Below are positions 27,498 through 37,447 of a DNA stretch of 64,000 bases, piece after piece. Position 1 is the stretch's first letter; each line of letters opens with the position of its first letter. The DNA is from an uncultured Chthonomonas sp. (GTDB lineage Bacteria; Armatimonadota; Chthonomonadetes; Chthonomonadales; CAJBBX01), in assembly GCA_903885605.1 (NCBI GenBank), contig CAISJD010000158.1, positions 1-64,000 on the forward strand. Direction: 5' to 3'. Both the position numbers and the translations under genes were made by a program. The notes beneath the pieces are model-generated. The model saw nothing but the letters and a program-made list of their open reading frames with translations, had not been told where the DNA came from and made no database searches.

Positions 27498-27694
27498 TGG
27501 GTGTGGGCGCCTCCGCCCTCGGTGCCGCCGGCCGGCGGGAGGGCGCTGTCGACGAGCATCTGGACGATGCCGTCAATGATCGGATATCGCCGGCCGCACC
27601 TGTCGCATACGACAGCTTCGCCGTCCAGCCGCACCGGCGGGCGGTCGTCGCATGCCGGGCAGGCAAGCGCGTCAAGCACCAGCGGGTCTATCAT
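27494..27694 (-). CDS. Trm112-like zinc-ribbon protein (UPF0434 family)
   Basis: MIDPLVLDALACPACDDRPPVRLDGEAVVCDRCGRRYPIIDGIVQML. Confidence 0.85.
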   Translation of the reverse strand: MIDPLVLDALACPACDDRPPVRLDGEAVVCDRCGRRYPIIDGIVQMLVDSALPPAGGTEGGGAHTQ

Positions 27695-27803
27695 GGTATG
27701 GTCCCCTGTGCCGCGCAGTCGCGTCGCGCGGCCTCCACATTCTACCGGCCAATCACGTCGGTCCCGCACACCCGGCTCAGGCGTCGACGGTGGCTTCCGA
27801 GGT

Positions 27804-27833
27804 TTGACTCGTCACCATGGCTGAGGGTATAGT
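27804..27833 (+). promoter_or_regulatory. Sigma70-like promoter upstream of recG
   Basis: TTGACT (27804-27809), 18 nt spacer, TATAGT (27828-27833). Confidence 0.6.
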
Positions 27834-27845
27834 TGCGGGGTTCGA

Positions 27846-27872
27846 GGGCGGCATTCAATGCCGTCCCTTTTT
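27846..27872 (+). terminator. Intrinsic-terminator-like hairpin in the recG leader
   Basis: GGGCGGCAT-TCA-ATGCCG(T)CCC followed by TTTTT. Confidence 0.65.
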
Positions 27873-27956
27873 GTCGGCTGTGCCGCATACCGGCCCTGCC
27901 CATGCGATCCTTGATAACCCAATCGTCGGAATGGCGCTGAGGCGCACGGACGGGCC

Positions 27957-29981
27957 ATGAGCTTGCCGGTGACGGCCATCCGTGGCATCGGGCCCGCTGT
28001 GGCCGAGATGATGCAGCAGCAGGGGATCGGCAGCGTTCAGGAGCTGTTGACGTTTCGTCCTCGGCGCTACGAGGACCGTTCGCGATTCGTCCTGCTCAAC
28101 GCGCTGACGCCGGGCGTTCCCGCGCTGGTCTGTGCCGTCGTCCAGGGCGTCGAGACCCACTACTCAAAGCGGTCCGGCCTGGCCGTGACCACCGTCCGAC
28201 TGCGCGACACGGGCGGCGAGGCCGATGCCCCGTTCTTCGGCCAAACGTACGTGGCGGCTAGCTTCCGTGAGCTGGTGCGCTCGGGCTCCAGCATCGTGGC
28301 CTGGGGTTCCGCCCGACGTAGCCGAGCCGGAGGGCTATGGTTTGACATCCGGGAGTGGGAGCCGTGGGACCCCGAGGATGACCCGCTCTCCGTTGGGCGC
28401 CTGGTGCCCATCTACCCGGCACTGTCCGGTGTGAGCCAGAAGCGCCTCCGCCGGTGGATGCTCTCCGCACTCGATCTCTGCGCCGCCACCATGCCCGAGG
28501 CGCTGCCTCGCGGGATGCGAGTGGCCCAGCGGCTGCTTCCCGTGGAGGCGGCCTGGCGCAACCTCCACTTTCCGGTTTCGGCGGAGCTCGCCGAGAGCGC
28601 CCGTGTGCGCCTGGCCTTCGAGGAACTCCTGATCCTCCAGTTGCGGTTGGCGCGCCTGCGGCATTCGCGCGGCGGCGCCGACCCGGTGACCGCCGATGTC
28701 GGTGCAGTCATCGCGGCGACGCAGCAGGCGTTGGGCTTCACATTCACGCAGGGGCAGGCCGAGGCCACAGGAGCGCTGGTGCGAGGCATGGCCCCGGGCC
28801 GCTCGCTCCACTGCCTCCTTCAGGGCGATGTGGGAAGCGGCAAGACAGCCGTCTGCCTGGCGGCCGCCCTTGCGGTGCTCCGGTCCGGCGGCTCGGTGGC
28901 CCTGATGGCTCCGACCGAGGTGCTTGCCCTCCAGCACTTCCGAAAGGCGCAGGCGGCGTTCGCGCCGCTCGGCATCGGAGTGGGGCTGATAACCGGCGGG
29001 CGGAGCGAAGGGCGCATCGACGGCGGGCCTAGCCTCCTGGTCGGTACCCACGCGCTGATCTTCGGCGACGGCGACCTCCCCGGCGTGGGCCTGGTCATCG
29101 TGGATGAGCAGCACCGGTTCGGCGTCCAGCAACGGGAGGCGCTCCGAGCGCGGTGCGGCAACCCCCACCTGTTGGTAACGACTGCGACGCCCATCCCGCG
29201 CTCCCTGGCGCTGGCGCTGTACGGCGACCTGGATGTGGTCGCCCTGCGGCAGTTGCCGCCCGGCAGGTCTCGAGTGCGAACACACTGGAGGAGGCCCGCC
29301 CAGCGCGAGCAGGTCTACGCCGGAGTGGCCGAGGTGCTGCGTCGGGGTAGGCAGGCCTATGTCGTATGTCCGGCGATCGATGCCGACGGTTCTGCCTCCG
29401 TCACCGCGACGGCCCAGAGGCTGCAACGGGGCGCGCTGGCGGCCTGGACCGTGGCGGTGCTCCACGGCCGTGTGCCCGCCGCCGAGCGCGACGCCGTGTT
29501 GGCGAGGTTCTGCGACGGGAAGACCGATGTGCTTGTGGCGACCACCCTGGTGGAGGTCGGTGTGGACGTACCCAATGCGGCGGTCATGGTAGTGGAGGAC
29601 GCTGATCGCTTTGGCCTGGCGCAGTTGCACCAGTTGCGGGGGCGTGTGGGGCGCGGTCCCCATGCCTCCTACTGCGTGCTGGTCGCCGATCCGGCGACCG
29701 AGCAGGGCGTGGCACGCATGGAGGCGCTGGTTCGGACCAGTGATGGCTTTGAGATCGCCGAGGCCGACCTGCTCCTTCGAGGCGCCGGCGAGTTGGACGG
29801 AGTGCGGCAGAGCGGCGCATCGGGCCTGAGGTTCGCCGACCTTGGCCGCGACGTTGACCTCTTGGAGCGCGCACGCCGCCTGGCGCGAGACGTCACGCGG
29901 AGGGATCCGGAGCTCAGGCAGACCGAGCACCGACTGCTGGCCGAGGCGCTACACGGGCAGGGCGTCGGCGGCCCGGCCTGA
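27957..29981 (+). CDS. recG: ATP-dependent DNA helicase RecG
   Basis: LQGDVGSGKTAVCLAAAL, VDEQHRFGVQQREAL, TATPIPRSLAL, QLHQLRGRVGRG. Confidence 0.97.
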   Translation: MSLPVTAIRGIGPAVAEMMQQQGIGSVQELLTFRPRRYEDRSRFVLLNALTPGVPALVCAVVQGVETHYSKRSGLAVTTVRLRDTGGEADAPFFGQTYVAASFRELVRSGSSIVAWGSARRSRAGGLWFDIREWEPWDPEDDPLSVGRLVPIYPALSGVSQKRLRRWMLSALDLCAATMPEALPRGMRVAQRLLPVEAAWRNLHFPVSAELAESARVRLAFEELLILQLRLARLRHSRGGADPVTADVGAVIAATQQALGFTFTQGQAEATGALVRGMAPGRSLHCLLQGDVGSGKTAVCLAAALAVLRSGGSVALMAPTEVLALQHFRKAQAAFAPLGIGVGLITGGRSEGRIDGGPSLLVGTHALIFGDGDLPGVGLVIVDEQHRFGVQQREALRARCGNPHLLVTTATPIPRSLALALYGDLDVVALRQLPPGRSRVRTHWRRPAQREQVYAGVAEVLRRGRQAYVVCPAIDADGSASVTATAQRLQRGALAAWTVAVLHGRVPAAERDAVLARFCDGKTDVLVATTLVEVGVDVPNAAVMVVEDADRFGLAQLHQLRGRVGRGPHASYCVLVADPATEQGVARMEALVRTSDGFEIAEADLLLRGAGELDGVRQSGASGLRFADLGRDVDLLERARRLARDVTRRDPELRQTEHRLLAEALHGQGVGGPA

Positions 29982-30008
29982 GCAATGAGACGGCGAGGTG
30001 CCCGTAGG

Positions 30009-30521
30009 ATGTATGAGTATGACCCGGAGTTGGCGGACGTAGAGTATGATGCGATCGTGCCGGGCAGTTTCGACCCGGTGACGAATGGCCACATCGACAT
30101 CATCGCCCGTGCGGCGACGATGTTTGACCGCGTCAACGTGGCGGTGGCGTGCAACAGCTCGAAGAAGCCGATGTTCGGCGACGAGGAGCGGATCGTCATG
30201 CTCCGCGAGGCGTGTATGCCGTTCGCCAATGTGACCGTCAGCGCGTTTCGCGGCCTGTTGGTCGAGTACGCCGTGCGGCACAAGGCACGCGTCATCGTGC
30301 GCGGACTGCGCGCCGTGTCAGACTTTGAGTACGAGTTGCAGATGGCGCATACGAACCGCCGCCTCTCGCAAGATGTGGAGACTGTGTTCGTCATGGCCTC
30401 TACGGACTACTCGTTTCTCAGTTCGAGCATAGTGAAGGAGATCGCCCGGTTGGGCGGCTCCGTGGAAGGTTTGGTGCCAGACTGTGTCAAACGACGCCTC
30501 GGGGCAGAACCCAGTGCATGA
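30009..30521 (+). CDS. coaD: Phosphopantetheine adenylyltransferase
   Basis: VPGSFDPVTNGHIDIIARAA, VIVRGLRAVSDFEYELQMA. Confidence 0.96.
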   Translation: MYEYDPELADVEYDAIVPGSFDPVTNGHIDIIARAATMFDRVNVAVACNSSKKPMFGDEERIVMLREACMPFANVTVSAFRGLLVEYAVRHKARVIVRGLRAVSDFEYELQMAHTNRRLSQDVETVFVMASTDYSFLSSSIVKEIARLGGSVEGLVPDCVKRRLGAEPSA

Positions 30522-31155
30522 CGGCAAGGGCGCTCCCGCCGCCGCTCAGGCGCCCGCGCCGGAGGGCAAGGAGCCATATCGGTCGTCCAGCGAGCACGTG
30601 GACGTCTTCCGCCTGCTGGATCAGTTGGAAGGGCTGCCGGAGAAGGCCAAGCACCTCCCGCTGAACACCCTGGTGGGTTTCGACCACGAGCAGTTCTACT
30701 ACTTGGTGCTGAAGATCCGCGCAAACCTTCCCGAGGATATGAAGGTGGCCGAGCGCGTCCGGCGCGACCACGTCCGCATCCTGGACGACGCCCGTGCATC
30801 TGCCGCCGATGAGTTGGCCAAGGCCTCGGACGATGCGGCTCGCGCAGTGGCCGCTGCGCAGGGCGAGGCCGAGCGGCTGGTGGCGGCGGCACACGAGCAG
30901 GCCGACCGCGTCCTGGTCGATGCCCGAGACGAGGCCCTCCGCTTGGTCTCGGAGACGGAAGTGTACAGGATGGCCGAGGCCTCGGCTCAGGAGATGGTCT
31001 CGAAAGCGCAGACAGAGGCCGACGAAACCCGCGACGGCGCCGATCAGTATGTGCGGGACGTCCTGGGCTTCCTGGAGGGCCAGGCGGATAAGGTGCGGGA
31101 CGCTGTGCAGGATGCTCGGTACGAACTGGATCGCCGGCGCGGTGGCGCGGCCTGA
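30484..31155 (+). CDS. Alanine-rich coiled-coil protein (ATP synthase subunit b / DivIVA-like helices)
   Basis: Long charged/alanine coiled coil (AAAQGEAERLVAAAHEQADRVLVDARDEALRLV); start uncertain, overlaps coaD 3' end. Confidence 0.65.
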   Translation: MSNDASGQNPVHDGKGAPAAAQAPAPEGKEPYRSSSEHVDVFRLLDQLEGLPEKAKHLPLNTLVGFDHEQFYYLVLKIRANLPEDMKVAERVRRDHVRILDDARASAADELAKASDDAARAVAAAQGEAERLVAAAHEQADRVLVDARDEALRLVSETEVYRMAEASAQEMVSKAQTEADETRDGADQYVRDVLGFLEGQADKVRDAVQDARYELDRRRGGAA

Positions 31156-31189
31156 CGGACGCGGCATAGCCGCAACGGGTACACACTAG

Positions 31190-31741
31190 ATGAGACTGGA
31201 CCTTTCGGAAGTTCTGTCGACCGTCGGCATGCGGATCGCGTGTCCGGTGGAGGAGCCGCCGCTCGTAGATGAGGACCTGGAGTGCGCGGCGCCCGTTGTC
31301 GGCGAGTTGGTCTTCACGAACACCGGCAACGCGTTACTCATAGGCGGCATCCTCACCACAGAGGTCGTCCTGTCATGTGCCCGTTGCCTCCGCTACTTCA
31401 GGCAGCCGCTTGAGGTTGAGATCGAGGAGCAATTCTCCTTGCGCACACGGCCCATGGGGCCCGGCGCCAGGAAGGCCACCGTCGAGGTCGAGGAGGAGGA
31501 GGATGCCAACACGGGCAGCCTCTTCACAGGCCCGGTGATGGACCTGACCGACCTGCTGCGGCAGTCGCTGACCCTGGTGCTGCCGCTCGGGCCGTTGCAT
31601 GATCCGGATTGCGCGGGTCTCTGCGTACGCTGCGGCGCCGACCTCAATGAGGCGGCGTGCGGTTGTGACACCGGGCGCGATGGTCGCGCCCTCAGTGGTC
31701 TTGGCGCGCTCCTGCACGGGGGCGAGCAAGAGCCGAACTGA
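31190..31741 (+). CDS. DUF177 (YceD-like) protein
   Basis: CARCLRYFRQPLEVEIEEQF, LVLPLGPLHDPDCAGLCVRCGADLN; position immediately upstream of rpmF. Confidence 0.9.
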   Translation: MRLDLSEVLSTVGMRIACPVEEPPLVDEDLECAAPVVGELVFTNTGNALLIGGILTTEVVLSCARCLRYFRQPLEVEIEEQFSLRTRPMGPGARKATVEVEEEEDANTGSLFTGPVMDLTDLLRQSLTLVLPLGPLHDPDCAGLCVRCGADLNEAACGCDTGRDGRALSGLGALLHGGEQEPN

Positions 31742-31797
31742 GCGTCGGGGAGACCCGGCGCCCAATCCCTATAGAACAATAAGATTGAGGTGCATCC

Positions 31798-31989
31798 ATG
31801 CCGCTGCCAAAGCGACGTCACTCAAACAAGCGAACCCGCCTGCGCCGGACCCACTACAAGCTCACCCTGCCTCTGGTGGGTGAGTGCCCACAGTGCCATT
31901 CGCCTCGCCGCGCCCATCACGCATGTCCGGCGTGCGGCTTCTACAACGGGCGCAAGGCCATCGCCGTCAAGAGCGCCAAGGCTAGCTAG
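31798..31989 (+). CDS. rpmF: 50S ribosomal protein L32
   Basis: MPLPKRRHSNKRTRLRRTHYKL...CPQCHSPRRAHHACPACGFYNGRK. Confidence 0.97.
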   Translation: MPLPKRRHSNKRTRLRRTHYKLTLPLVGECPQCHSPRRAHHACPACGFYNGRKAIAVKSAKAS

Positions 31990-32010
31990 GCGACCCTCAG
32001 TACGGTACGG

Positions 32011-33057
32011 ATGGCCTCTTCTCGGACCTGCATTGCCGTAGATGTCATGGGTGGCGATCTCGGCCCTGCCGAGATCGTCCGCGGCTGCGTGTCTGCCGCG
32101 CGCGACCTTGAGGGGTCGGGCGACCTCATCATCGTTGGTGATGAGCAGGCCATCGGGGCGGAACTGGCCAGGCATCGCGACCGTCCGTCGTGCATCAGGG
32201 TCCAGCACGCCTCGCAGGTCATCGAGATGTGCGACCGCCCCAGCGAGGTCTATCGGCGAAAGCGCGATGCCTCGGTGGCGGTGGCCGCCCGCCTCGTCAA
32301 GGAAGGCGAGGCCCGGGCGTTCATCTCGATCGGCAATACCGGCGCAGCCATGGCGGCCTCGGTGTATATGCTCCGGCCCATCGAGGGGATCGATAGGCCG
32401 GCCATAGCTACGCCGCTTCCGTCGCTGACGGGGCACTGTGTCCTGCTCGATGCCGGCGCCAATGTGGACTGCCTGCCGCGGCAGTTGGTGGACTTCGCCA
32501 TCATGGGGCTAAGCTACGCCAGGCTCGTGCAGGGGAAGCCGAATCCCACGGTGGGGCTGCTCTCCAATGGCGAGGAATCGAGCAAAGGCAATGCCCTCAC
32601 CCGCGAGGCGCATGCCCTGCTGCGGCAGTACGTGCCCGAGTTCCAGGGCAACATCGAGGGACGCGATGTCTTCACCGGGCGCACCGACGTCATCGTCTGC
32701 GATGGGTTCGACGGCAACATCGTACTCAAGACGGCCGAAGGCGGCATCGGCATGGTACTCAAGCTGATCAAGCAAGACCTGATGAAACACGCGTGGATGA
32801 AGCTGCTCCTCCTGCCCTTGCGAGGTGAGTTGCGGCGCCTCACCGCTCGGATGGACTATCGCCACTTCGGCGGAGCCCCGCTCCTGGGCGTGAACGGCCT
32901 CTGTATCGTGGGCCACGGAAGGTCCGATGCCGACGCGGTTCGCAATGCGATCCGCGTCGCCCGAACATCGGTCGACGCAGGCCTGGTTGCGGACATCGCG
33001 CGGTCTGCCGCCGCTCTGCACACCGCCATGCCCCCGGCCGGGGCGGGCAGGGAGTAG
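32011..33057 (+). CDS. plsX: Phosphate acyltransferase PlsX
   Basis: IAVDVMGGDLGPAEIVRGC, GNTGAAMAAS, CDGFDGNIVLKTAEG. Confidence 0.96.
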   Translation: MASSRTCIAVDVMGGDLGPAEIVRGCVSAARDLEGSGDLIIVGDEQAIGAELARHRDRPSCIRVQHASQVIEMCDRPSEVYRRKRDASVAVAARLVKEGEARAFISIGNTGAAMAASVYMLRPIEGIDRPAIATPLPSLTGHCVLLDAGANVDCLPRQLVDFAIMGLSYARLVQGKPNPTVGLLSNGEESSKGNALTREAHALLRQYVPEFQGNIEGRDVFTGRTDVIVCDGFDGNIVLKTAEGGIGMVLKLIKQDLMKHAWMKLLLLPLRGELRRLTARMDYRHFGGAPLLGVNGLCIVGHGRSDADAVRNAIRVARTSVDAGLVADIARSAAALHTAMPPAGAGRE

Positions 33058-33062
33058 CCGTT

Positions 33063-34064
33063 TTGACCCTTCAGATGGGCGCCGGAATACTAGGCGTCGG
33101 TATGGCGGTACCCGATCGCGTTGTCACCAATGCGGATCTGGAGGCCATGGTTGATACGTCGGACGAGTGGATCGTCGAGCGTACAGGCATCCGGCAGCGC
33201 CACGTCTCGGCGCCGGACGAGACCTCGTCCGATCTGGCTACGCGCGCGGCCCTGGCGGCGCTGGCAGACGCGGGCATTGAGGCGGGCGAGATCGATCTCG
33301 TCATCTGCGCCACCACCACCGGCGACTGCCTCTGGCCCGCTACCGCCTGCCTCGTGCAGCATCGGATCGGCGCAGGGCACGCCGCCGCTTTCGACATCAG
33401 CGCGGCTTGCTCAGGCTTCTGCTACGGCCTGGCCATCGCACGGGATATGGTGCTGGCAGGCACCGCGACGCGCGCCCTCGTCATCGGCGCCGACACGCTC
33501 ACAAAGCATGTCGATTGGACCGACCGCACGACGTGCATCCTCTTCGGCGACGGCGCGGGGGCAGTGGTCGTCGGACCATGTGAGGCCGGACGCGGCATTC
33601 TGGCCAGCGAACTCCGAGCCGACGGAAGCAAGTATGAGGCCGTCTGGCTTCCCGCAGGCGGCACCAGGCGGCCGCTGACGCCCGAGATGCTGGCCGCCGG
33701 TCAGGGCAAGCTGGCCATGCACGGAGCCGAGGTCTTTAAGTTCGCCGTGCGCATCATGGGTGAGATCAGCCTCTCAGTCCTGGCGCGAGCAGGACTGGGG
33801 CCGGACGATGTATCGCTCTTTGTGCCGCATCAGGCCAACGCCAGGATCATCGCCGCCGCAGCCGAACGCATGCGCCTCACGCCGGACCGGGTCATGCGCA
33901 ACGTGGAGCGCTACGGCAACACCAGCGCGGCGTCGATCCCCATCGCGCTGACCGAGGCCTTGGCCGCCGGGCGCGTTGGGTACGATGACGTCCTGGTGCT
34001 CGTGGGCTTCGGCGCGGGCCTCACCTGGGGCGCCAATGTCGTGCGCTGGTCGAGGGGCGACTAA
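33063..34064 (+). CDS. fabH: Beta-ketoacyl-ACP synthase III
   Basis: ISAACSGFCYGLAIA (active-site Cys), VPHQANARII, GNTSAASIPIAL; TTG start. Confidence 0.97.
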   Translation: MTLQMGAGILGVGMAVPDRVVTNADLEAMVDTSDEWIVERTGIRQRHVSAPDETSSDLATRAALAALADAGIEAGEIDLVICATTTGDCLWPATACLVQHRIGAGHAAAFDISAACSGFCYGLAIARDMVLAGTATRALVIGADTLTKHVDWTDRTTCILFGDGAGAVVVGPCEAGRGILASELRADGSKYEAVWLPAGGTRRPLTPEMLAAGQGKLAMHGAEVFKFAVRIMGEISLSVLARAGLGPDDVSLFVPHQANARIIAAAAERMRLTPDRVMRNVERYGNTSAASIPIALTEALAAGRVGYDDVLVLVGFGAGLTWGANVVRWSRGD

Positions 34065-34065
34065 T

Positions 34066-35013
34066 ATGGGAAAGGTAGCTTATCTATTCCCCGGCCAGGG
34101 CGCACAGAAGGTCGGCATGGCCGCCGACTTCCGGTTGCCCGGCTCGGGCGGCCGCCGGATGTACGACCGCGCCGCCGAGACGCTGGGCTGGGATCTGGCA
34201 TCGATGTGCGACGGCGGCCCCGAGGAGGCGCTGCGGCAGACCATCCACACCCAGCCTGCGCTCTATGTGGCCTCGTGCGCGGCGTATGAGGAGCTACGGC
34301 TCCGTGCGCCGCAGGTGCGGCCGTACGCCATGGCCGGGCACAGCGTGGGCGAGTACGCCGCCCTATACGCGGCGGGCGCCATCGATTTCGAGGTGGGCCT
34401 GAGGCTCGTCGCTCGTCGGGCCGTCCTGATGCAGGAGGCGGCATCGGCGCGTCCCGGCGCCATGGCTGCAGTCATCGGGTTGGCCGCCGAGGCCGTCGCC
34501 GAGGCGTGCGTGGAGGCGGCTGAGGCAGGCATCGTGGGCGTCGCCAACTACAACTGCCCCGGCCAGGTTGTGATCTCAGGCGAGGAGCCGGCCGTCGAGC
34601 AGGCATCGGCAGGCGCCAAGGCCCGCGGCGCACGCATGGTCACGCGGCTGCAGGTCTCCGGCGGGTTCCATTCGCCGCTGATGGCCGCCGCCGGCGATGC
34701 GCTCTACCCGGACCTGCGCGAGGCGGCCTTCCGCCCCACGGATGTGCCTGTAGTCGTCAACGTCGAGGCCGCCTACTGCTCCAACGGCATCGACGTGGCG
34801 CCCTTCCTGACCATGCAGGTAAGCGGCAGCGTCCGGTGGGAGGAGTCGATGCGGCTCCTGATCGCGGACGGCTGCGATACGTTTGTCGAACTGGGCTGCG
34901 GCAACGTGCTCAGCGGCCTGATGAAGAGGATCGACCGCAGCGTGCGGTCGCTTGTCGTGGAGGACTCTGCCACGCTTGAGGCGGCCTGCGCCGCCCTGGC
35001 GTCCGCCGAGTAA
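34066..35013 (+). CDS. fabD: Malonyl-CoA:ACP transacylase
   Basis: MGKVAYLFPGQGAQKVGM, GHSVGEYAALYAAGAI. Confidence 0.97.
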   Translation: MGKVAYLFPGQGAQKVGMAADFRLPGSGGRRMYDRAAETLGWDLASMCDGGPEEALRQTIHTQPALYVASCAAYEELRLRAPQVRPYAMAGHSVGEYAALYAAGAIDFEVGLRLVARRAVLMQEAASARPGAMAAVIGLAAEAVAEACVEAAEAGIVGVANYNCPGQVVISGEEPAVEQASAGAKARGARMVTRLQVSGGFHSPLMAAAGDALYPDLREAAFRPTDVPVVVNVEAAYCSNGIDVAPFLTMQVSGSVRWEESMRLLIADGCDTFVELGCGNVLSGLMKRIDRSVRSLVVEDSATLEAACAALASAE

Positions 35014-35026
35014 CAAGGAGATCACC

Positions 35027-35779
35027 ATGAAGCTGCAGGGCAAGGTAGCCATTGTCACCGGCGCCGGTCGCGATACCCGCGGCATCGGCCGCCGCATCGC
35101 CCACGCCCTGGCCGGCGAGGGAGCCGACATCGTCATCTCGGACTTCGTGCCGGAGAACGCCTCCGCCGCCGCGGCCGAGATCACCGAGGCCACCGGGCGC
35201 CGCGCCGTTGCGGTTCAGGGCGACGTTGCGTCCGAAGCCGATGTCGAGCGCCTGTTCGCCACCGCCCAGGCCGAGTTCGGGCACGTTGACATCCTGGTGA
35301 ACAACGCGGGCATCACCCGTGACGGCCTTCTTCTGCGGATGACGGAGGAAGCATGGGACGCGGTGTTGAACTGCAACCTCAAGGGCGCGTTCCTCTGCAC
35401 CCGGGCAGCGGCCAAGGTCATGCTGAAGCAGAGGTCGGGCCGCATCGTGAACATTGCGTCGGTCATGGGTCGGGTGGGGAATGCCGGCCAGGCCAACTAC
35501 TCCGCGTCCAAAGCGGGCCTCATCGGCCTGACGAAGTCCACGGCGAAGGAACTCGGCTCTCGTGGCGTGACGGCCAACGCGGTGGCGCCGGGGTTCATCC
35601 AGACCGCGATGACCGATGCGCTGTCGGAGGATTTGCGCGAACAAATGAAGAAGCAGGTCCCGCTGGGCAGGCTGGGAACGGCCGACGACGTCGCCCGGGT
35701 GGTGCTCTTCTTCTGTACGGATGATGCTGCGTATGTGACCGGCCAGGTGCTGTCCATTGATGGCGGTCTGTTCATGTAG
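35027..35779 (+). CDS. fabG: 3-oxoacyl-ACP reductase
   Basis: AIVTGAGRDTRGIGRRIA, NNAGITRDGLLLRM, NYSASKAGLIGLTKS. Confidence 0.96.
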   Translation: MKLQGKVAIVTGAGRDTRGIGRRIAHALAGEGADIVISDFVPENASAAAAEITEATGRRAVAVQGDVASEADVERLFATAQAEFGHVDILVNNAGITRDGLLLRMTEEAWDAVLNCNLKGAFLCTRAAAKVMLKQRSGRIVNIASVMGRVGNAGQANYSASKAGLIGLTKSTAKELGSRGVTANAVAPGFIQTAMTDALSEDLREQMKKQVPLGRLGTADDVARVVLFFCTDDAAYVTGQVLSIDGGLFM

Positions 35780-35846
35780 TTGGTCCGGGCCTGAGAAGCG
35801 GCCGTCACGGCCGCCGTGTGAGTCTGAATACTAACTGGAGGGAAGC

Positions 35847-36083
35847 ATGTCTACATTCGATCGAGTTAAGAAAGTGATTCTCGAGCATCTGGAAGCCAAG
35901 GACGAGCAGGTAACCAGCGAAGCGTCGTTCGTGGCCGATCTCGGCGCGGACTCGCTGGACGTCGTGGAGCTGGTCATGGGCCTTGAGGACGAGTTCGAGA
36001 TCGAGATTCCGGACGAGGACGCCGAGAAGATCCAGACCGTCAAGGACGCCGTCTCGTACATCGACGGCAAGGCGCAGGGCTGA
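35847..36083 (+). CDS. acpP: Acyl carrier protein
   Basis: [32 protein letters not shown]. Confidence 0.98.
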   Translation: MSTFDRVKKVILEHLEAKDEQVTSEASFVADLGADSLDVVELVMGLEDEFEIEIPDEDAEKIQTVKDAVSYIDGKAQG

Positions 36084-36201
36084 CCCTCCTGCAACCCGAC
36101 GACAGGGCCCTGAACTGGCTGCCGCCATGCTCGGTCGGCCGCCGAATGGGCCCTGCTTGCCCTGAACGAGCCGCAACCCACACCAACCAGAGGTCAACGC
36201 C

Positions 36202-37440
36202 ATGAAACGACGAGTTGTCATCACCGGTCGCGGTGTCGCCACTGCCCTGGGCCTCACAGTGGACGATCTGTGGCAGAGCCTTCTCGCCGGCCGCTCGGGC
36301 GTTGGCCCCATCACCGCTTTCGACGCCTCTGACTATGCCACGCGCATCGCCGCCGAGATCCCCGACTTCCGGCCTGAGGACTTCATGGATCGCAAAGAGG
36401 CCCGCCACATGGACCGTTTCGTCCAGCTGGCGGTGGCCGCCATGCGGGGAGCCGTGGCTGAGGCGAAACTGACGATCACGCCCGAGGAGGCGCCCCGCGT
36501 GGGCGTACTCATCGGCTCCGGCATCGGTGGGATCATCACCATCGAGAAGCAGCTTGAGATCCTGCTGGCGAAAGGGCCGAGCCGCGTGAGCCCGTTCTTC
36601 ATCCCCATGCTGATAGCCGATATGGCCGCGGGCCAGGTCTCGATCATGCTGGGGGCGCAGGGGCCCAACCTCTGCGTGACCACCGCCTGTGCCACCGGTA
36701 CCCACGCACTGGGTGATGCCGCCCAGATCATAGCGCGCGGCGACGCCGACGTCATGGTGGCCGGCGGCGCCGAGGCGCCCATCAGCCGTATGGGCCTGGG
36801 TGGCTTCTGCGCGGCCCGCGCGCTGTCGTCGCGCAATGACGATCCGCAGCGTGCCTGCAGGCCGTTCGACGCCGACCGCGACGGCTTCGTCATGGGCGAG
36901 GGCGCCGGCATCGTGGTCCTGGAGGAACTGGAGCACGCCGTAGCTCGCGGCGCGCGCATCTACGGCGAGATCCTCGGCTACGGCGCCACGGGCGATGCCT
37001 ACCACATCACGGCTCCCGCGCCGGATGGCGGCGGCGCGGCTCGCTCCATGCGCATGGCGCTCAGTACCGCCGGGCTGGAACCCGAGGCGATCGACTACAT
37101 CAATGCCCATGGCACCTCCACGGAGCACAACGACAAGCTGGAGACGCTGGGCATCAAGACCGTCTTCGGCGACCGTGCCTATGAGATACCGGTGAGTTCC
37201 ACCAAGTCGATGACGGGCCACCTGTTGGGCGCGGCGGGCGCTGTGGAGGCCGTGGTTTGTAGCCTCACCATGCAGCACGGCGTCATCCCGGCCACGATCA
37301 ACTACACCACGCCGGACCCGGAGTGCGACCTGAACTACGTGCCCAACGACCCGATTGAACGGCAGGTTCGAACAACGATGTCCAACTCCTTCGGGTTCGG
37401 CGGCCACAACGCCACCCTGGTGATCGGCTCCGTAGACTAG
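36202..37440 (+). CDS. fabF: Beta-ketoacyl-ACP synthase II
   Basis: [49 protein letters not shown]. Confidence 0.97.
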   Translation: MKRRVVITGRGVATALGLTVDDLWQSLLAGRSGVGPITAFDASDYATRIAAEIPDFRPEDFMDRKEARHMDRFVQLAVAAMRGAVAEAKLTITPEEAPRVGVLIGSGIGGIITIEKQLEILLAKGPSRVSPFFIPMLIADMAAGQVSIMLGAQGPNLCVTTACATGTHALGDAAQIIARGDADVMVAGGAEAPISRMGLGGFCAARALSSRNDDPQRACRPFDADRDGFVMGEGAGIVVLEELEHAVARGARIYGEILGYGATGDAYHITAPAPDGGGAARSMRMALSTAGLEPEAIDYINAHGTSTEHNDKLETLGIKTVFGDRAYEIPVSSTKSMTGHLLGAAGAVEAVVCSLTMQHGVIPATINYTTPDPECDLNYVPNDPIERQVRTTMSNSFGFGGHNATLVIGSVD

Positions 37441-37447
37441 CGCTGCT

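Noticed and set aside
28335-29930. 531-aa minus-strand ORF
   Set aside because: Complete antisense overlap with recG; shadow ORF.
36040-37407. 455-aa minus-strand ORF
   Set aside because: Antisense to fabF; shadow ORF from codon-position GC bias.
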